Of a stretch of 64,000 bases of DNA, positions 17,139-24,226 are shown piece by piece; positions within the stretch are counted from its first letter, which is position 1, and each line of letters opens with the position of its first letter. Location of the stretch: assembly GCA_900470195.1 (NCBI GenBank), contig UEIJ01000006.1:158227-222226 (forward strand), in the 5' to 3' direction. The DNA comes from Hyphomicrobiales bacterium. Lineage in GTDB: Bacteria > Pseudomonadota > Alphaproteobacteria > Rhizobiales > Rhizobiaceae. The notes under the pieces were generated by a model. It was given only the letters and a program-made list of their open reading frames with translations, did not search any database and was not told where the DNA came from. The translations under genes were made by a program, and so were the position numbers.

Positions 17139-18119
17139 ATGTCTAACATCATCCAACAGGACACCGCACCCTCCTCCCGCAATCGCCTCGGGCGCATCGA
17201 CATTGCGCGCGGTATCGCGCTGATCGCTATGGCGATCTATCATTTCGGCTGGGACCTTGAGTTTTTCGGCTATATGGCACCGGCTACCACCGCTCATGGC
17301 GGCTGGAAACTTTTCGCCCGCTGTATCGCGTCGAGCTTCCTGTTTCTGGTCGGCTTCAGCCTTGTCCTGGCGCATGGCAACGGAATCCGCTGGAAACCGA
17401 TGGCGAAACGGCTGGCTCAGATCGTTGCCGCGGCGGCGGCTATTTCAGCCGTCACGTGGTATATATCCCCGGACAGTTTCATTTTCTTTGGCATCTTGCA
17501 CCAGATCGCACTGGCAAGCATGCTCGGTCTTCTGTTCCTGCGCCTGCCCGCCATCGCAACCCTGATCGTTGCGGTATTCGTGATCAGCGCTCCGCTTTTT
17601 GCTCGAGCCGATATTTTCAATCATCCAGCGCTGAGCTGGGTTGGTCTTTCGACGGTAACACCGCGGTCCAATGATTATGTACCGCTGTTCCCGTGGTTCG
17701 GCGCAGTCCTTATCGGGATTGCCGCCGCACGGGTTTTCCAGCGTTTCGGCTGGCTTCAATTGCTGGCTGGCGGCATCAAACCACAATTTCTAGACAAGCC
17801 GCTGACCTTCATAGGCAGGCACAGCCTGGCCTTCTATCTCATTCATCAGCCGGTGCTGATCGCATTGGTCTATCTGTTCTCGCAACTCGTGCCTCCCACC
17901 CAGCCGACACCGCGAGAAGCCTTCACGCAATCCTGCGTGGCTGCATGCCAGCAGAACGGTAGCGAACAGCTATGCCAGCAGTTTTGCGGCTGCGTGGTAA
18001 CGGAACTGGACAAGGCGAAACTGTTCGATGATGTCTTCAGCGGCAAGATCGACCAAGAGAACAACAGCACGGTTCAGGACATCGCACAAATGTGCTCTCC
18101 GGTACCCGACGCTCAGTAG
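17139..18119 (+). CDS. DUF1624/HGSNAT-like membrane acyltransferase with Cys-rich tail
   Basis: A 326-residue membrane protein. The N-terminal part carries the DUF1624 signature RIDIARGIALIAMAIYHFGW (about 18-37), related to the catalytic domain of heparan-alpha-glucosaminide N-acetyltransferase, followed by about seven spans and a HSLAFYLIHQPVLI segment near residue 228. The last span is followed by a soluble tail of about 75 residues with six cysteines, in CVAAC and CQQFCGC patterns (about 266-287). The tail looks like a redox or metal-binding motif. The substrate is unknown. ATG at 17139; it ends seven bases from the convergent MerR-type gene. Confidence 0.8.
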   Translation: MSNIIQQDTAPSSRNRLGRIDIARGIALIAMAIYHFGWDLEFFGYMAPATTAHGGWKLFARCIASSFLFLVGFSLVLAHGNGIRWKPMAKRLAQIVAAAAAISAVTWYISPDSFIFFGILHQIALASMLGLLFLRLPAIATLIVAVFVISAPLFARADIFNHPALSWVGLSTVTPRSNDYVPLFPWFGAVLIGIAAARVFQRFGWLQLLAGGIKPQFLDKPLTFIGRHSLAFYLIHQPVLIALVYLFSQLVPPTQPTPREAFTQSCVAACQQNGSEQLCQQFCGCVVTELDKAKLFDDVFSGKIDQENNSTVQDIAQMCSPVPDAQ

Positions 18120-18125
18120 AACAAC

Positions 18126-18515
18126 TTAGGTATTTACGCCCAATTCGGCGAGACGCTCGATGCAGGACTCTTCGATCTGGTCGAGCTCGCCCAGAGTTTC
18201 CTCAATGTCCCGCCGCTTCTGCCGAAGATCGGCCCGTTTTTCCTCGACTCGCTTCATGAGCAGCTTCAACTGCCCCGTTTCCCCAGGCGGCTCGCGGTAC
18301 ATCTGGATGATTTCATGAATTTCCGCGATAGAAAAACCAAGTCTCTTGCCGCGCAGAATCTGCTTTACCAAATGGCGATCGGCAGGACGGAACAGTCGCG
18401 TGCGGCCACGTCTCACAGGAGCAATCAAACCTTCGTCTTCGTAGAAACGCAAAGTACGGGTTGAAATACCGAACTCGCGCGTCAACTCCGTGATTGTATA
18501 ATATTCGCGCACCAA
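18126..18515 (-). CDS. MerR family transcriptional regulator (LiuR-like)
   Basis: A 129-residue regulator. Winged helix-turn-helix at residues 6-75 (YTITELTREFGISTRTLRF, then RLFRPADRHLVKQILRGKRLGFSIAEI), followed by a coiled-coil of about 45 residues and a short end with a single Cys. The combination RFYEDEGL and ILRGKRLGFS resembles LiuR, a MerR-type regulator of branched-chain amino acid and fatty acid catabolism, rather than the metal sensors, which carry more C-terminal cysteines. No liu genes are in this window, so the target is not shown. A palindromic site at 18590-18605 lies about 75 bases before the start. Confidence 0.85.
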   Translation of the reverse strand: MVREYYTITELTREFGISTRTLRFYEDEGLIAPVRRGRTRLFRPADRHLVKQILRGKRLGFSIAEIHEIIQMYREPPGETGQLKLLMKRVEEKRADLRQKRRDIEETLGELDQIEESCIERLAELGVNT

Positions 18516-18589
18516 AACATTCCTGCCTTATATCAAGCGGACCAGGCTCTAAACCAAACCGGATTCAGAGCTTAAGTTGTGCTCCCGCA

Positions 18590-18605
18590 TTTACGTAAAA
18601 GTCAA
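18590..18605 (-). promoter_or_regulatory. LiuR-like operator candidate
   Basis: On the minus strand the bases read TTGACTTTTACGTAAA, which differs at two places from a TTTACGTTTACGTAAA-type LiuR motif as I remember it; the half site TTTACGTAAA is a perfect palindrome. It stands upstream of the MerR-type gene and could serve autoregulation. Apart from this the 303-base gap 18516-18818 shows nothing I can support. Confidence 0.35.
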
Positions 18606-18818
18606 TACGAAACCGATTTAAACTAAAATACGGTTAGCTACAATTTAGCCGAAAACCGGAGTGTTCGACACGACCGATCATCCCAAGTGATGAGCATGGT
18701 TAAGAACAGCATTGTACAAAAATCCCGCAATTGCGGTGGTTTCACACCTTTCCGGCTTGCCATCATGTTGCCGCTCATGCGTTATGAACTTGCGGAAACC
18801 AGCTACGAATGGCGATTC

Positions 18819-19184
18819 ATGCGGCGCACTATAAAATTTACTTTGATTGGGCTTTTTGTCGTCGCCGTAATAGGCGCGAGCCCTTTTGCCGTCGAACCAA
18901 TCGTGGTCAAGATAGGCGAAGGCTCGATTCGCCAACTCGCCAAGGATGGCAATTTCTGCAAGACTGACCAATGCGACGAAGGCATGAATTACGCGCTTGG
19001 TTTTCTTGAAACCAACTATGGCCTGTCGCCTCACGATGTTAAATGGTGTATGGGCGTCGATGTCATTTCGCATTATGAGTTGCCATTCGGTAACGCACTG
19101 AAAACATCAATAACCGACCGGATGTACCAACGGTGTGGCGACCCTAAACAGGACGAGCCACCCGGCGATTACTCGGATGAATAG
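18819..19184 (+). CDS. Hypothetical membrane-anchored protein, 121 residues
   Basis: I do not recognise a named family. From the ATG at 18819 (MRRTIKFTLIGLFVVAVIGA) there is one N-terminal membrane segment or signal anchor (about 6-26), then a soluble part with a CKTDQC pair near residue 45 and two further cysteines (KWCMGVD, YQRCGD) that could form disulfides in the periplasm. The tail is acidic (EPPGDYSDE). A longer frame up to 18687 exists, but its extra 44 residues look unstructured. It ends 11 bases before the VanZ-like gene, so the two may be cotranscribed. Confidence 0.6.
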   Translation: MRRTIKFTLIGLFVVAVIGASPFAVEPIVVKIGEGSIRQLAKDGNFCKTDQCDEGMNYALGFLETNYGLSPHDVKWCMGVDVISHYELPFGNALKTSITDRMYQRCGDPKQDEPPGDYSDE

Positions 19185-19195
19185 AGGCGCTCTTC

Positions 19196-19543
19196 ATGAA
19201 GCGATTTTTGCGCATCGGCGCCTGGACGATACTTCTGGCCATTCTTGCAGTTACGATCAGTCCAATACAATTTCGCCCGGTCACAGGTGAGCCGGTCGAT
19301 CTCGAAAGGTTTGGGGCTTTCTTTCTCGTCGGCGCCTTGTTTGCCCTCGCCTATCCGCGCCGCTGGATGGGCGTGCTTCTGCTGACGGTGGGATGTGCAG
19401 CCCTTTTCGAACTGATGCAACGCCTTGCGCCCGGACGGCATGGGGAGTTCATAGATTTCTTTTTCAAGGCCGCCGGAGCCGTCTTCGGCATCGCTGTCGG
19501 CTACGGCCTCAGCCTGATCCGGCCCTTTCGACAGAAAACCTGA
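19196..19543 (+). CDS. VanZ-like family protein
   Basis: A 115-residue membrane protein with about four spans and the VanZ-like pattern: a conserved first span (LAVTISPIQFRP), LERFGAFFLVGALFALAYP, and the ELMQRLAPGRHGEFIDFFFKAAGAVFGIAVG block. In other bacteria VanZ proteins alter glycopeptide sensitivity, but most chromosomal homologs have no known role. ATG at 19196, 11 bases after the preceding hypothetical gene. Its TGA touches the stop of the convergent DUF2336 gene at a CCTGATCAGG palindrome. Confidence 0.8.
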   Translation: MKRFLRIGAWTILLAILAVTISPIQFRPVTGEPVDLERFGAFFLVGALFALAYPRRWMGVLLLTVGCAALFELMQRLAPGRHGEFIDFFFKAAGAVFGIAVGYGLSLIRPFRQKT

Positions 19544-20674
19544 TCAGGCTGCGGGGATAGCCTGCAGCCTGTCCCGCGCGGATTCACGCATAAACTCCAG
19601 ATGGATGGAACGCAGCAGAGCGGCCAGATCGTCATTGGCGGCAGCGTACCGGCTGGAACGTGTGACTTCGCACATAAGTGCCGATATTTCCGCTGGGCCC
19701 ATTCGCTTTCGCCCGGCAGCAACGGCTCGCCATGCTTCGATGGCGACGATCAAAGGTGCATGCGTGGCATCGCTCAATCCAGCGGAGCGCAGCAGCGCGG
19801 CAAGAGCCGCAGGGCGTCCGCTGGAAATAATTGCACAAATCCGCGCATCGTCGAGATCGGAAAGCGCAGCCAGCAGGCCCGCGAAGAAATCAATACGGCC
19901 GCCTGCAACGGCCCGGATAACAAAGCTGGTCGTAATCTCGCCGCGTAAACGCAGGTGCTCCACCAGCGCAGGAAGTTCTTCCTGTGAACAGGTCTCTGCC
20001 AGATGCATGGAAGCACGAACCGTTGCATCTCCTACCACCTTAACGGCGCGACGCTCACCCAGCAACATCTTCACCAGTGGAAGAGATTGCAGAACTTCTC
20101 CTACCTTCACAGCCAGAAGATGACGGCATTCCGCCGGAAGATGCGGATGATCCAGTAAAGCCTCGCGCACGAGAGCATCATGGCCATAGCGTTCGCATAT
20201 GCGGCGGAATGAAACGGATGCGATCCGGGCGCAACCGTTAAGGAGCATTTCTGCAACTGCCTCATTACTTCCAACTTCGGCTATTGCTGCCGAAACTGCG
20301 AATGAAACACGAGGCCGTGCAGCGACCAAAACCTGCATTGCGGGCACACTATAGACCACCCGCTCGATCAGATCGGCGTCAGTGAGAAGCGTCGAGCGCG
20401 CTAGGATATAGCCCGCAACCTCCGGCTGGTCAGCAGCGAGCGCCGTTACGATATGCAGAGGCGAATGCACACTGGTCGAGAGCACGTCTGCCATCGCCAT
20501 GCGAACTTTGGGGGAAGGATCATCAAGCAAAAGCGTCAAAGCCGCTTCTGCCTGCGCGCGCACATGGTCCGGCTGTTGCTGGTCGACACATTGTCTGGCT
20601 AGATGAGCCGCGCGCGCAACACGCGCAACTACCGTTTCGCAACGGCCCAAAAGCGCATCTTTTTCGATATACAT
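19544..20674 (-). CDS. DUF2336 domain-containing protein
   Basis: A 376-residue soluble protein, built of helical repeats, of the alphaproteobacterial DUF2336 family. The early stretch LTLLLDDPSPKVRMAMADVL and the repeated PHLPAEC- and VVYSVP-type helices are typical, and the motif HEAT-like packing is suggested by the regular Leu/Ala spacing. No function is known to me; some members sit near motility or cell cycle genes, but here the neighbours are unrelated. The ATG at 20674 (MYIEKDALLGRCE) was preferred to a far upstream start at 20785 because the extra 37 residues lack this character. Confidence 0.72.
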   Translation of the reverse strand: MYIEKDALLGRCETVVARVARAAHLARQCVDQQQPDHVRAQAEAALTLLLDDPSPKVRMAMADVLSTSVHSPLHIVTALAADQPEVAGYILARSTLLTDADLIERVVYSVPAMQVLVAARPRVSFAVSAAIAEVGSNEAVAEMLLNGCARIASVSFRRICERYGHDALVREALLDHPHLPAECRHLLAVKVGEVLQSLPLVKMLLGERRAVKVVGDATVRASMHLAETCSQEELPALVEHLRLRGEITTSFVIRAVAGGRIDFFAGLLAALSDLDDARICAIISSGRPAALAALLRSAGLSDATHAPLIVAIEAWRAVAAGRKRMGPAEISALMCEVTRSSRYAAANDDLAALLRSIHLEFMRESARDRLQAIPAA

Positions 20675-20826
20675 TCTGGCCCCGCTCCAGATCGTTCTTG
20701 TATTCGAAAAGATTAATTTAAAATGGTTTACGAGCGGTTTACCATGTTTATTAACCCCGTTGTCGCAGCATGGAACCGAACGCATCTTTGCTCGTTGTAC
20801 CGTTATAAATTCAACGGAGACTTCAA

Positions 20827-21144
20827 ATGGCTGACGAAAAGATCACCAATGACATCCAGCAAGCTCTCGAAAAGCAGATCGCTGACATGCGCACAGAATT
20901 GAAGCGTCTTTCAAAATCGCTGGCGTCACAGTCCGGTGACTTGAGGGAACGTGCGGAAGATGCCTTTGATGACGCGTCCGGTCGTTTCCGTAACGCGGCG
21001 CAGGCGGTCCGTGAACGCGGCCAGGTGGTAGCCGAAACGGTCCGCGAGAACCCGGGTACGGCCACTACCCTTTTTGGAACTGCCGGCATTATCGGCATTC
21101 TCATTGGCGTTGCGATTGGCTGCGCCATTTCAGATCGACGCTAG
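20827..21144 (+). CDS. ElaB/YqjD/DUF883-like membrane-anchored protein
   Basis: A 105-residue protein with a long amphipathic, Arg/Glu/Gln-rich helix (about 1-75) and one C-terminal membrane segment (ATTLFGTAGIIGILIGVAIG, about 79-99), ending in a basic CAISDRR. This matches the ElaB/YqjD/DUF883 class of inner membrane proteins, of which the E. coli members bind ribosomes in stationary phase; that role is only an analogy here. ATG at 20827 follows ACGGAGACTTCAA. A terminator follows directly. Confidence 0.75.
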   Translation: MADEKITNDIQQALEKQIADMRTELKRLSKSLASQSGDLRERAEDAFDDASGRFRNAAQAVRERGQVVAETVRENPGTATTLFGTAGIIGILIGVAIGCAISDRR

Positions 21145-21171
21145 CTGCAATAACTTATTCTGATATTTGTG

Positions 21172-21199
21172 CCCGCGCTTTATCCAAGGCGCGGGTTTT
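21172..21199 (+). terminator. Rho-independent terminator after the ElaB/YqjD-like gene
   Basis: CCCGCGC (21172-21178) pairs with GCGCGGG (21189-21195) followed by TTTT. It isolates the following queF leader from the preceding gene. Confidence 0.75.
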
Positions 21200-21258
21200 G
21201 CTTGCGGTCTTTACGGGACGATCGTGCTCTGCTAGCTCCCTGTTCATTGGCAATTGCC

Positions 21259-21290
21259 ACCGGTCGCAGCCTACCCGGTCAAAACAAGGA
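21259..21290 (+). promoter_or_regulatory. preQ1-I riboswitch aptamer upstream of queF
   Basis: P1 is ACCGG (21259-21263) with CCGGT (21275-21279). The loop is TCGCAGCCTAC and the tail is CAAAACAAGGA. Compared with the well-known Thermoanaerobacter aptamer, the loop start TCGCAG and the tail CAAAACAAGG are identical; the pseudoknot pairs become C67-G88 and G69-C85 (last two digits of 212xx), and C21274 would be the preQ1-binding cytosine. PreQ1 is the product of QueF, the next gene, 57 bases downstream, which makes the assignment strong. Confidence 0.85.
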
Positions 21291-21298
21291 CGAGCGCA

Positions 21299-21331
21299 AT
21301 GCATGCGCTGCAAGACTGCGACGTGGCTTGA
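21299..21331 (+). CDS. Possible 10-residue leader peptide between riboswitch and queF
   Basis: ATG at 21299 opens a frame that reads MHALQDCDVA and stops with TGA at 21329. The aptamer tail AAGGA (21286-21290) is placed as its ribosome-binding site, eight bases upstream. If it is translated, preQ1 binding would hide this site directly, and queF (15 bases after the TGA, with its own AAAGG) would be affected by coupling. It may equally be chance: ten codons give no statistical support. Confidence 0.25.
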   Translation: MHALQDCDVA

Positions 21332-21346
21332 AACAAAGGCACGTAC

Positions 21347-21814
21347 ATGTCTGAAAAGACGATATATTCCGATCTAAAGCAGCTCGGCTCTCACGCTTCT
21401 GTCCCGCAAAAGCCGGAGGATGCTATCCTCGAGCGTGTTGCAAATCCGCAAGCGGGAACACTTTATTGCGTCCGCTTCACCGCACCTGAGTTCACCTCGC
21501 TCTGCCCAATGACGGGCCAGCCCGATTTCGCCCATCTGGTGATCGACTATGTTCCTGGGCAGTGGCTGGTGGAAAGCAAGTCTCTGAAACTGTACCTGTT
21601 TTCATTCCGTAATCACGGCGCATTTCATGAAGATTGCACCGTGACCATCGGCAAACGTCTGGTTGAGCTGCTTGACCCGGAATGGCTCAGGATCGGCGGC
21701 TACTGGTATCCGCGTGGCGGAATTCCAATTGACGTTTTCTTCCAGACCGGAGCGGCACCGCAGAATGTCTGGATACCGGAACAGGGCGTTCCCAACTATC
21801 GCGGCAGAGGTTGA
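21347..21814 (+). CDS. queF: NADPH-dependent 7-cyano-7-deazaguanine reductase (preQ0 reductase)
   Basis: Reduces preQ0 to preQ1 in the synthesis of queuosine, the modified base of GUN tRNAs. The 155-residue, single-domain (type I) QueF has the catalytic cysteine in [11 protein letters not shown] (C53, with D60), the [21 protein letters not shown]ueF motif (first part from residue 77), and RGGIPIDVF near the end. Start ATG at 21347 follows AAAGG. The upstream preQ1-I aptamer indicates feedback control by its product. It is followed by a small lipoprotein gene with a 100-base gap. Confidence 0.95.
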   Translation: MSEKTIYSDLKQLGSHASVPQKPEDAILERVANPQAGTLYCVRFTAPEFTSLCPMTGQPDFAHLVIDYVPGQWLVESKSLKLYLFSFRNHGAFHEDCTVTIGKRLVELLDPEWLRIGGYWYPRGGIPIDVFFQTGAAPQNVWIPEQGVPNYRGRG

Positions 21815-21914
21815 TCGGCCTATATCGGTTGTGGCCGAGCGTCGCGATCCCTATTATAAAAGCTGGCAACATGGCCGTACGAAAGCCCCGGAAAGCCCGC
21901 GTGAAAGGACTTCC

Positions 21915-22088
21915 ATGAAAAACCTAGCTATTCTGATTTCTCTGGTGGTTCTTGCCGGATGCGGGGGAGCAGGCAAGGCCGCGATGGACACGGGCAAGAG
22001 CTTTGATCGATTCGCCTGCATGTCGCGCAATTTCAAGGGAGAGCCGCCCTGCCCGCAGCAGGAAGGCGCAAGTCAGCCAGCACAATAA
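21915..22088 (+). CDS. Small lipoprotein, 57 residues
   Basis: Begins MKNLAILISLVVLAGCGG: a short charged start, a hydrophobic stretch and a clear lipobox LAGC with the lipidated cysteine at residue 16. The mature part is about 40 residues with two further cysteines (FACMSRN and PPCPQQ) that could pair. AAAGGA lies six bases before the ATG. The function is unknown. It lies between queF and the DUF924 gene on the same strand, and the latter begins 20 bases after it. Confidence 0.75.
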   Translation: MKNLAILISLVVLAGCGGAGKAAMDTGKSFDRFACMSRNFKGEPPCPQQEGASQPAQ

Positions 22089-22108
22089 AACCAGAGAGGA
22101 GGCCTGTC

Positions 22109-22651
22109 ATGGCTATCGAACCCAAGGATGTTCTGGATTTCTGGTTTTCGCCCCGGATGCGGGAAAACTGGTTCAGCAAAAGTGACGAGATCGACGCTGA
22201 AATTCGCGGGAAGTTTCTGACAGCTTACGAAGATGCGCGTGCTGACAAGCTGGAGCAGTGGAAACAGCAGCCGGAAAGCGCTCTGGCGCTCACCATTCTG
22301 TTCGATCAGTTTCCGCGCAATATGTTTCGTGGGTCTCCCCGCTCCTTCGAAAGCGACGGGCTGGCTCGCGATGTGGCTGCGCAGGCACTCGATCACGATT
22401 TCGACCGGAAACTGTCGCCCGACCAGCGCCAGTTCTTCTATCTGCCCTTTATGCATAGCGAACATCTGAGCGACCAGAAGCGTTGTGTCGATCTTTACGA
22501 AAAGCTCGGCGACGAGTTCTCGCTCGGTTTTGCCCGCCAGCATCACGATATCATTGAGCGGTTTGGGCGCTTCCCGCATCGCAACAAGGTGCTCGGGCGC
22601 GACACGACCCACGAGGAAGCCGAATTCCTCAAGGAACATGCTGGTTTCTGA
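22109..22651 (+). CDS. DUF924 family protein
   Basis: A 180-residue, TPR-like helical protein of the DUF924 family, widespread and of unknown function. The opening PKDVLDFWFSP, the ALALTILFDQFPRNMFRGSPRSF block (near 60-82), the FFYLPFMHSEHL motif and FGRFPHRNKVLGR are all diagnostic of the family. ATG at 22109 follows AGAGAGGAGG, a strong ribosome-binding site. It ends two bases before the convergent pccR stop codon, with no obvious terminator between them. Confidence 0.9.
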   Translation: MAIEPKDVLDFWFSPRMRENWFSKSDEIDAEIRGKFLTAYEDARADKLEQWKQQPESALALTILFDQFPRNMFRGSPRSFESDGLARDVAAQALDHDFDRKLSPDQRQFFYLPFMHSEHLSDQKRCVDLYEKLGDEFSLGFARQHHDIIERFGRFPHRNKVLGRDTTHEEAEFLKEHAGF

Positions 22652-22652
22652 T

Positions 22653-24065
22653 CTATAGCAAACGATAGGGCAGAATTCCGCGGCGGTCGTGATCGACCGC
22701 CAGTCTGCTTTTAAGCGGCGGAACCGCGCGTTGCACACATTCAGCACGTTCGCAGATGCGGCATGAAACGCCGATCGGATCGAAGGCGGAACGCACCGCA
22801 ATGTCCAGCCCGTCCGCATAGACAAAATCCTGCGCATAGGCCACCTCACAACCAAGGGCGATGGCATAGCGGCGCTGGGGCGCGTTGAAGCCCCCTTCGC
22901 TCTTGGTGAGTTCCGTCGCAATACAAAGATAGCGTGCGCCATCCGGCGTTTCAGCCAACTGGCGTATGATCCGTCCCGGCGTCTCGAACGCCTGGTGTAC
23001 ATTCCACAGCGGACATGCAGCACCGTAGCGGGCAAATTGCAATTTGGCGGCACTGTGCCGCTTCGTGATATTTCCGGCCCGGTCTATGCGAGCAAAAAAC
23101 ACCGGCACACCCCGCTGGCCCGAACGCTGCAACGTGCTGAGACGATGCGCGACCTGTTCCAGACTGGCCCCGAAGCGCGACGCAAGGAGCTCCAGATCGT
23201 GTCGCAACTCCTTCGCCGCCGAAAGAAAGGTTTGATAGGGCAGCATGAGCGCGCCGGCAAAATAGTTGCGCAAACCAATCTTGCAAATTTCGACTGCCTC
23301 GGCAGAGCGAAAATCCGCCCGCCTTGCAATCGTACTCACAAGCTCCTCCATTTCCAGTTCGGCGATCTGAAACGCTATCTGGAAATTGCGGGTAGACGCG
23401 GGCGAATATGGATTGAGATAAAGCACTCGCGCTTGCGCATCGAACCGGCGCAAAACCGCTTCGTCCGGTGCCGCCCGCGCAATATGCACACGGTGACGCT
23501 CACCCATATATTGCGGCAAGGCCACACCGATGTCTCGCCCCGGAATGCTCAACTCGCTCGCAAGCTTTTCTGCTGCAATATCAATCTCATGTACGTAATT
23601 GTCGATAAAATGGAAAAAGTCGCGGACTTCTTCATAAGGCGCGGGCTCGGCAGCAGACGGGGCGCGGCCCAATTGGTTATCCAGACTTGCAAGCTGTTCG
23701 CTGTTGCGGCGGTAAGCTTGATGGCAGGCAATCAGCGCATGCGCCAACCCCGGCGCGTTTTGCGTAATGAGCTTCAGTTCCTGCAGGTTCGGCTTGTAAT
23801 TGTCGAATACCGGATCGGCCAGCGCTTCGGAAACCGCAGATAGCAAACGATCATCGTCCCCCAGCGAAATGGCACCGATGTCAATCTGGTAGTTTTCAGC
23901 CAGCGCCAGCAGAACCGCCGCCGAAACGGGCCGCTGATTATTCTCGATCTGGTTGAGGTAACTCGTTGAAATACCGAGCCGTTCGGCAAAACCCGACTGG
24001 GTTGCGCGATGCTGCTCCCGGATTTCACGTATCTTTCTGCCGATATAAAGTTTTCTGGGCGCCAT
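22653..24065 (-). CDS. pccR: Short-chain fatty acyl-CoA regulator PccR-like (XRE family)
   Basis: Transcription factor of the ScfR/RamB type. In 470 residues: HTH_XRE domain (about 5-65, IREIREQHRATQSGFAERL to SYLNQIENNQRPVS), a central ImmA/IrrE-like region, and a C-terminal short-chain acyl-CoA-binding region with cysteines (SCRICERAEC, near 435-445). In Rhodobacter, PccR activates propionyl-CoA carboxylase genes when propionyl-CoA is available. Here it is divergent from pccB-pccA-scpA, which supports the same role. The start ATG at 24065 overlaps one of two TTTGCAAA sites; a TTG two codons upstream is less likely. Confidence 0.88.
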   Translation of the reverse strand: MAPRKLYIGRKIREIREQHRATQSGFAERLGISTSYLNQIENNQRPVSAAVLLALAENYQIDIGAISLGDDDRLLSAVSEALADPVFDNYKPNLQELKLITQNAPGLAHALIACHQAYRRNSEQLASLDNQLGRAPSAAEPAPYEEVRDFFHFIDNYVHEIDIAAEKLASELSIPGRDIGVALPQYMGERHRVHIARAAPDEAVLRRFDAQARVLYLNPYSPASTRNFQIAFQIAELEMEELVSTIARRADFRSAEAVEICKIGLRNYFAGALMLPYQTFLSAAKELRHDLELLASRFGASLEQVAHRLSTLQRSGQRGVPVFFARIDRAGNITKRHSAAKLQFARYGAACPLWNVHQAFETPGRIIRQLAETPDGARYLCIATELTKSEGGFNAPQRRYAIALGCEVAYAQDFVYADGLDIAVRSAFDPIGVSCRICERAECVQRAVPPLKSRLAVDHDRRGILPYRLL

Positions 24066-24094
24066 TTGCAAATTCGCATTTCGCTATTTGCAAA
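24065..24094. promoter_or_regulatory. Paired TTTGCAAA operators in the pccR-pccB intergenic region
   Basis: The 8-base palindrome TTTGCAAA occurs at 24065-24072 and 24087-24094, 22 bases centre to centre, that is two helical turns. The same octamer is part of the PccR/RamB-type motif that I recall from Rhodobacter (paired TTTGCAAA). The first copy covers the pccR initiation codon, so binding would also repress or tune pccR itself. The spacing here (14 bases) differs from the four I recall. Confidence 0.65.
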
Positions 24095-24226
24095 TTTATA
24101 ACTTACACAATCGCACCTTTTCAAGCTTTTCTGGAACGTCTTCCGATTTTAAGCAGGAAGGAGAAAAAGACTATCTTTTCAGTTTCATAACACGCCTTCC
24201 GAAGGCCGCCCAAAAGTGGGGACTTT

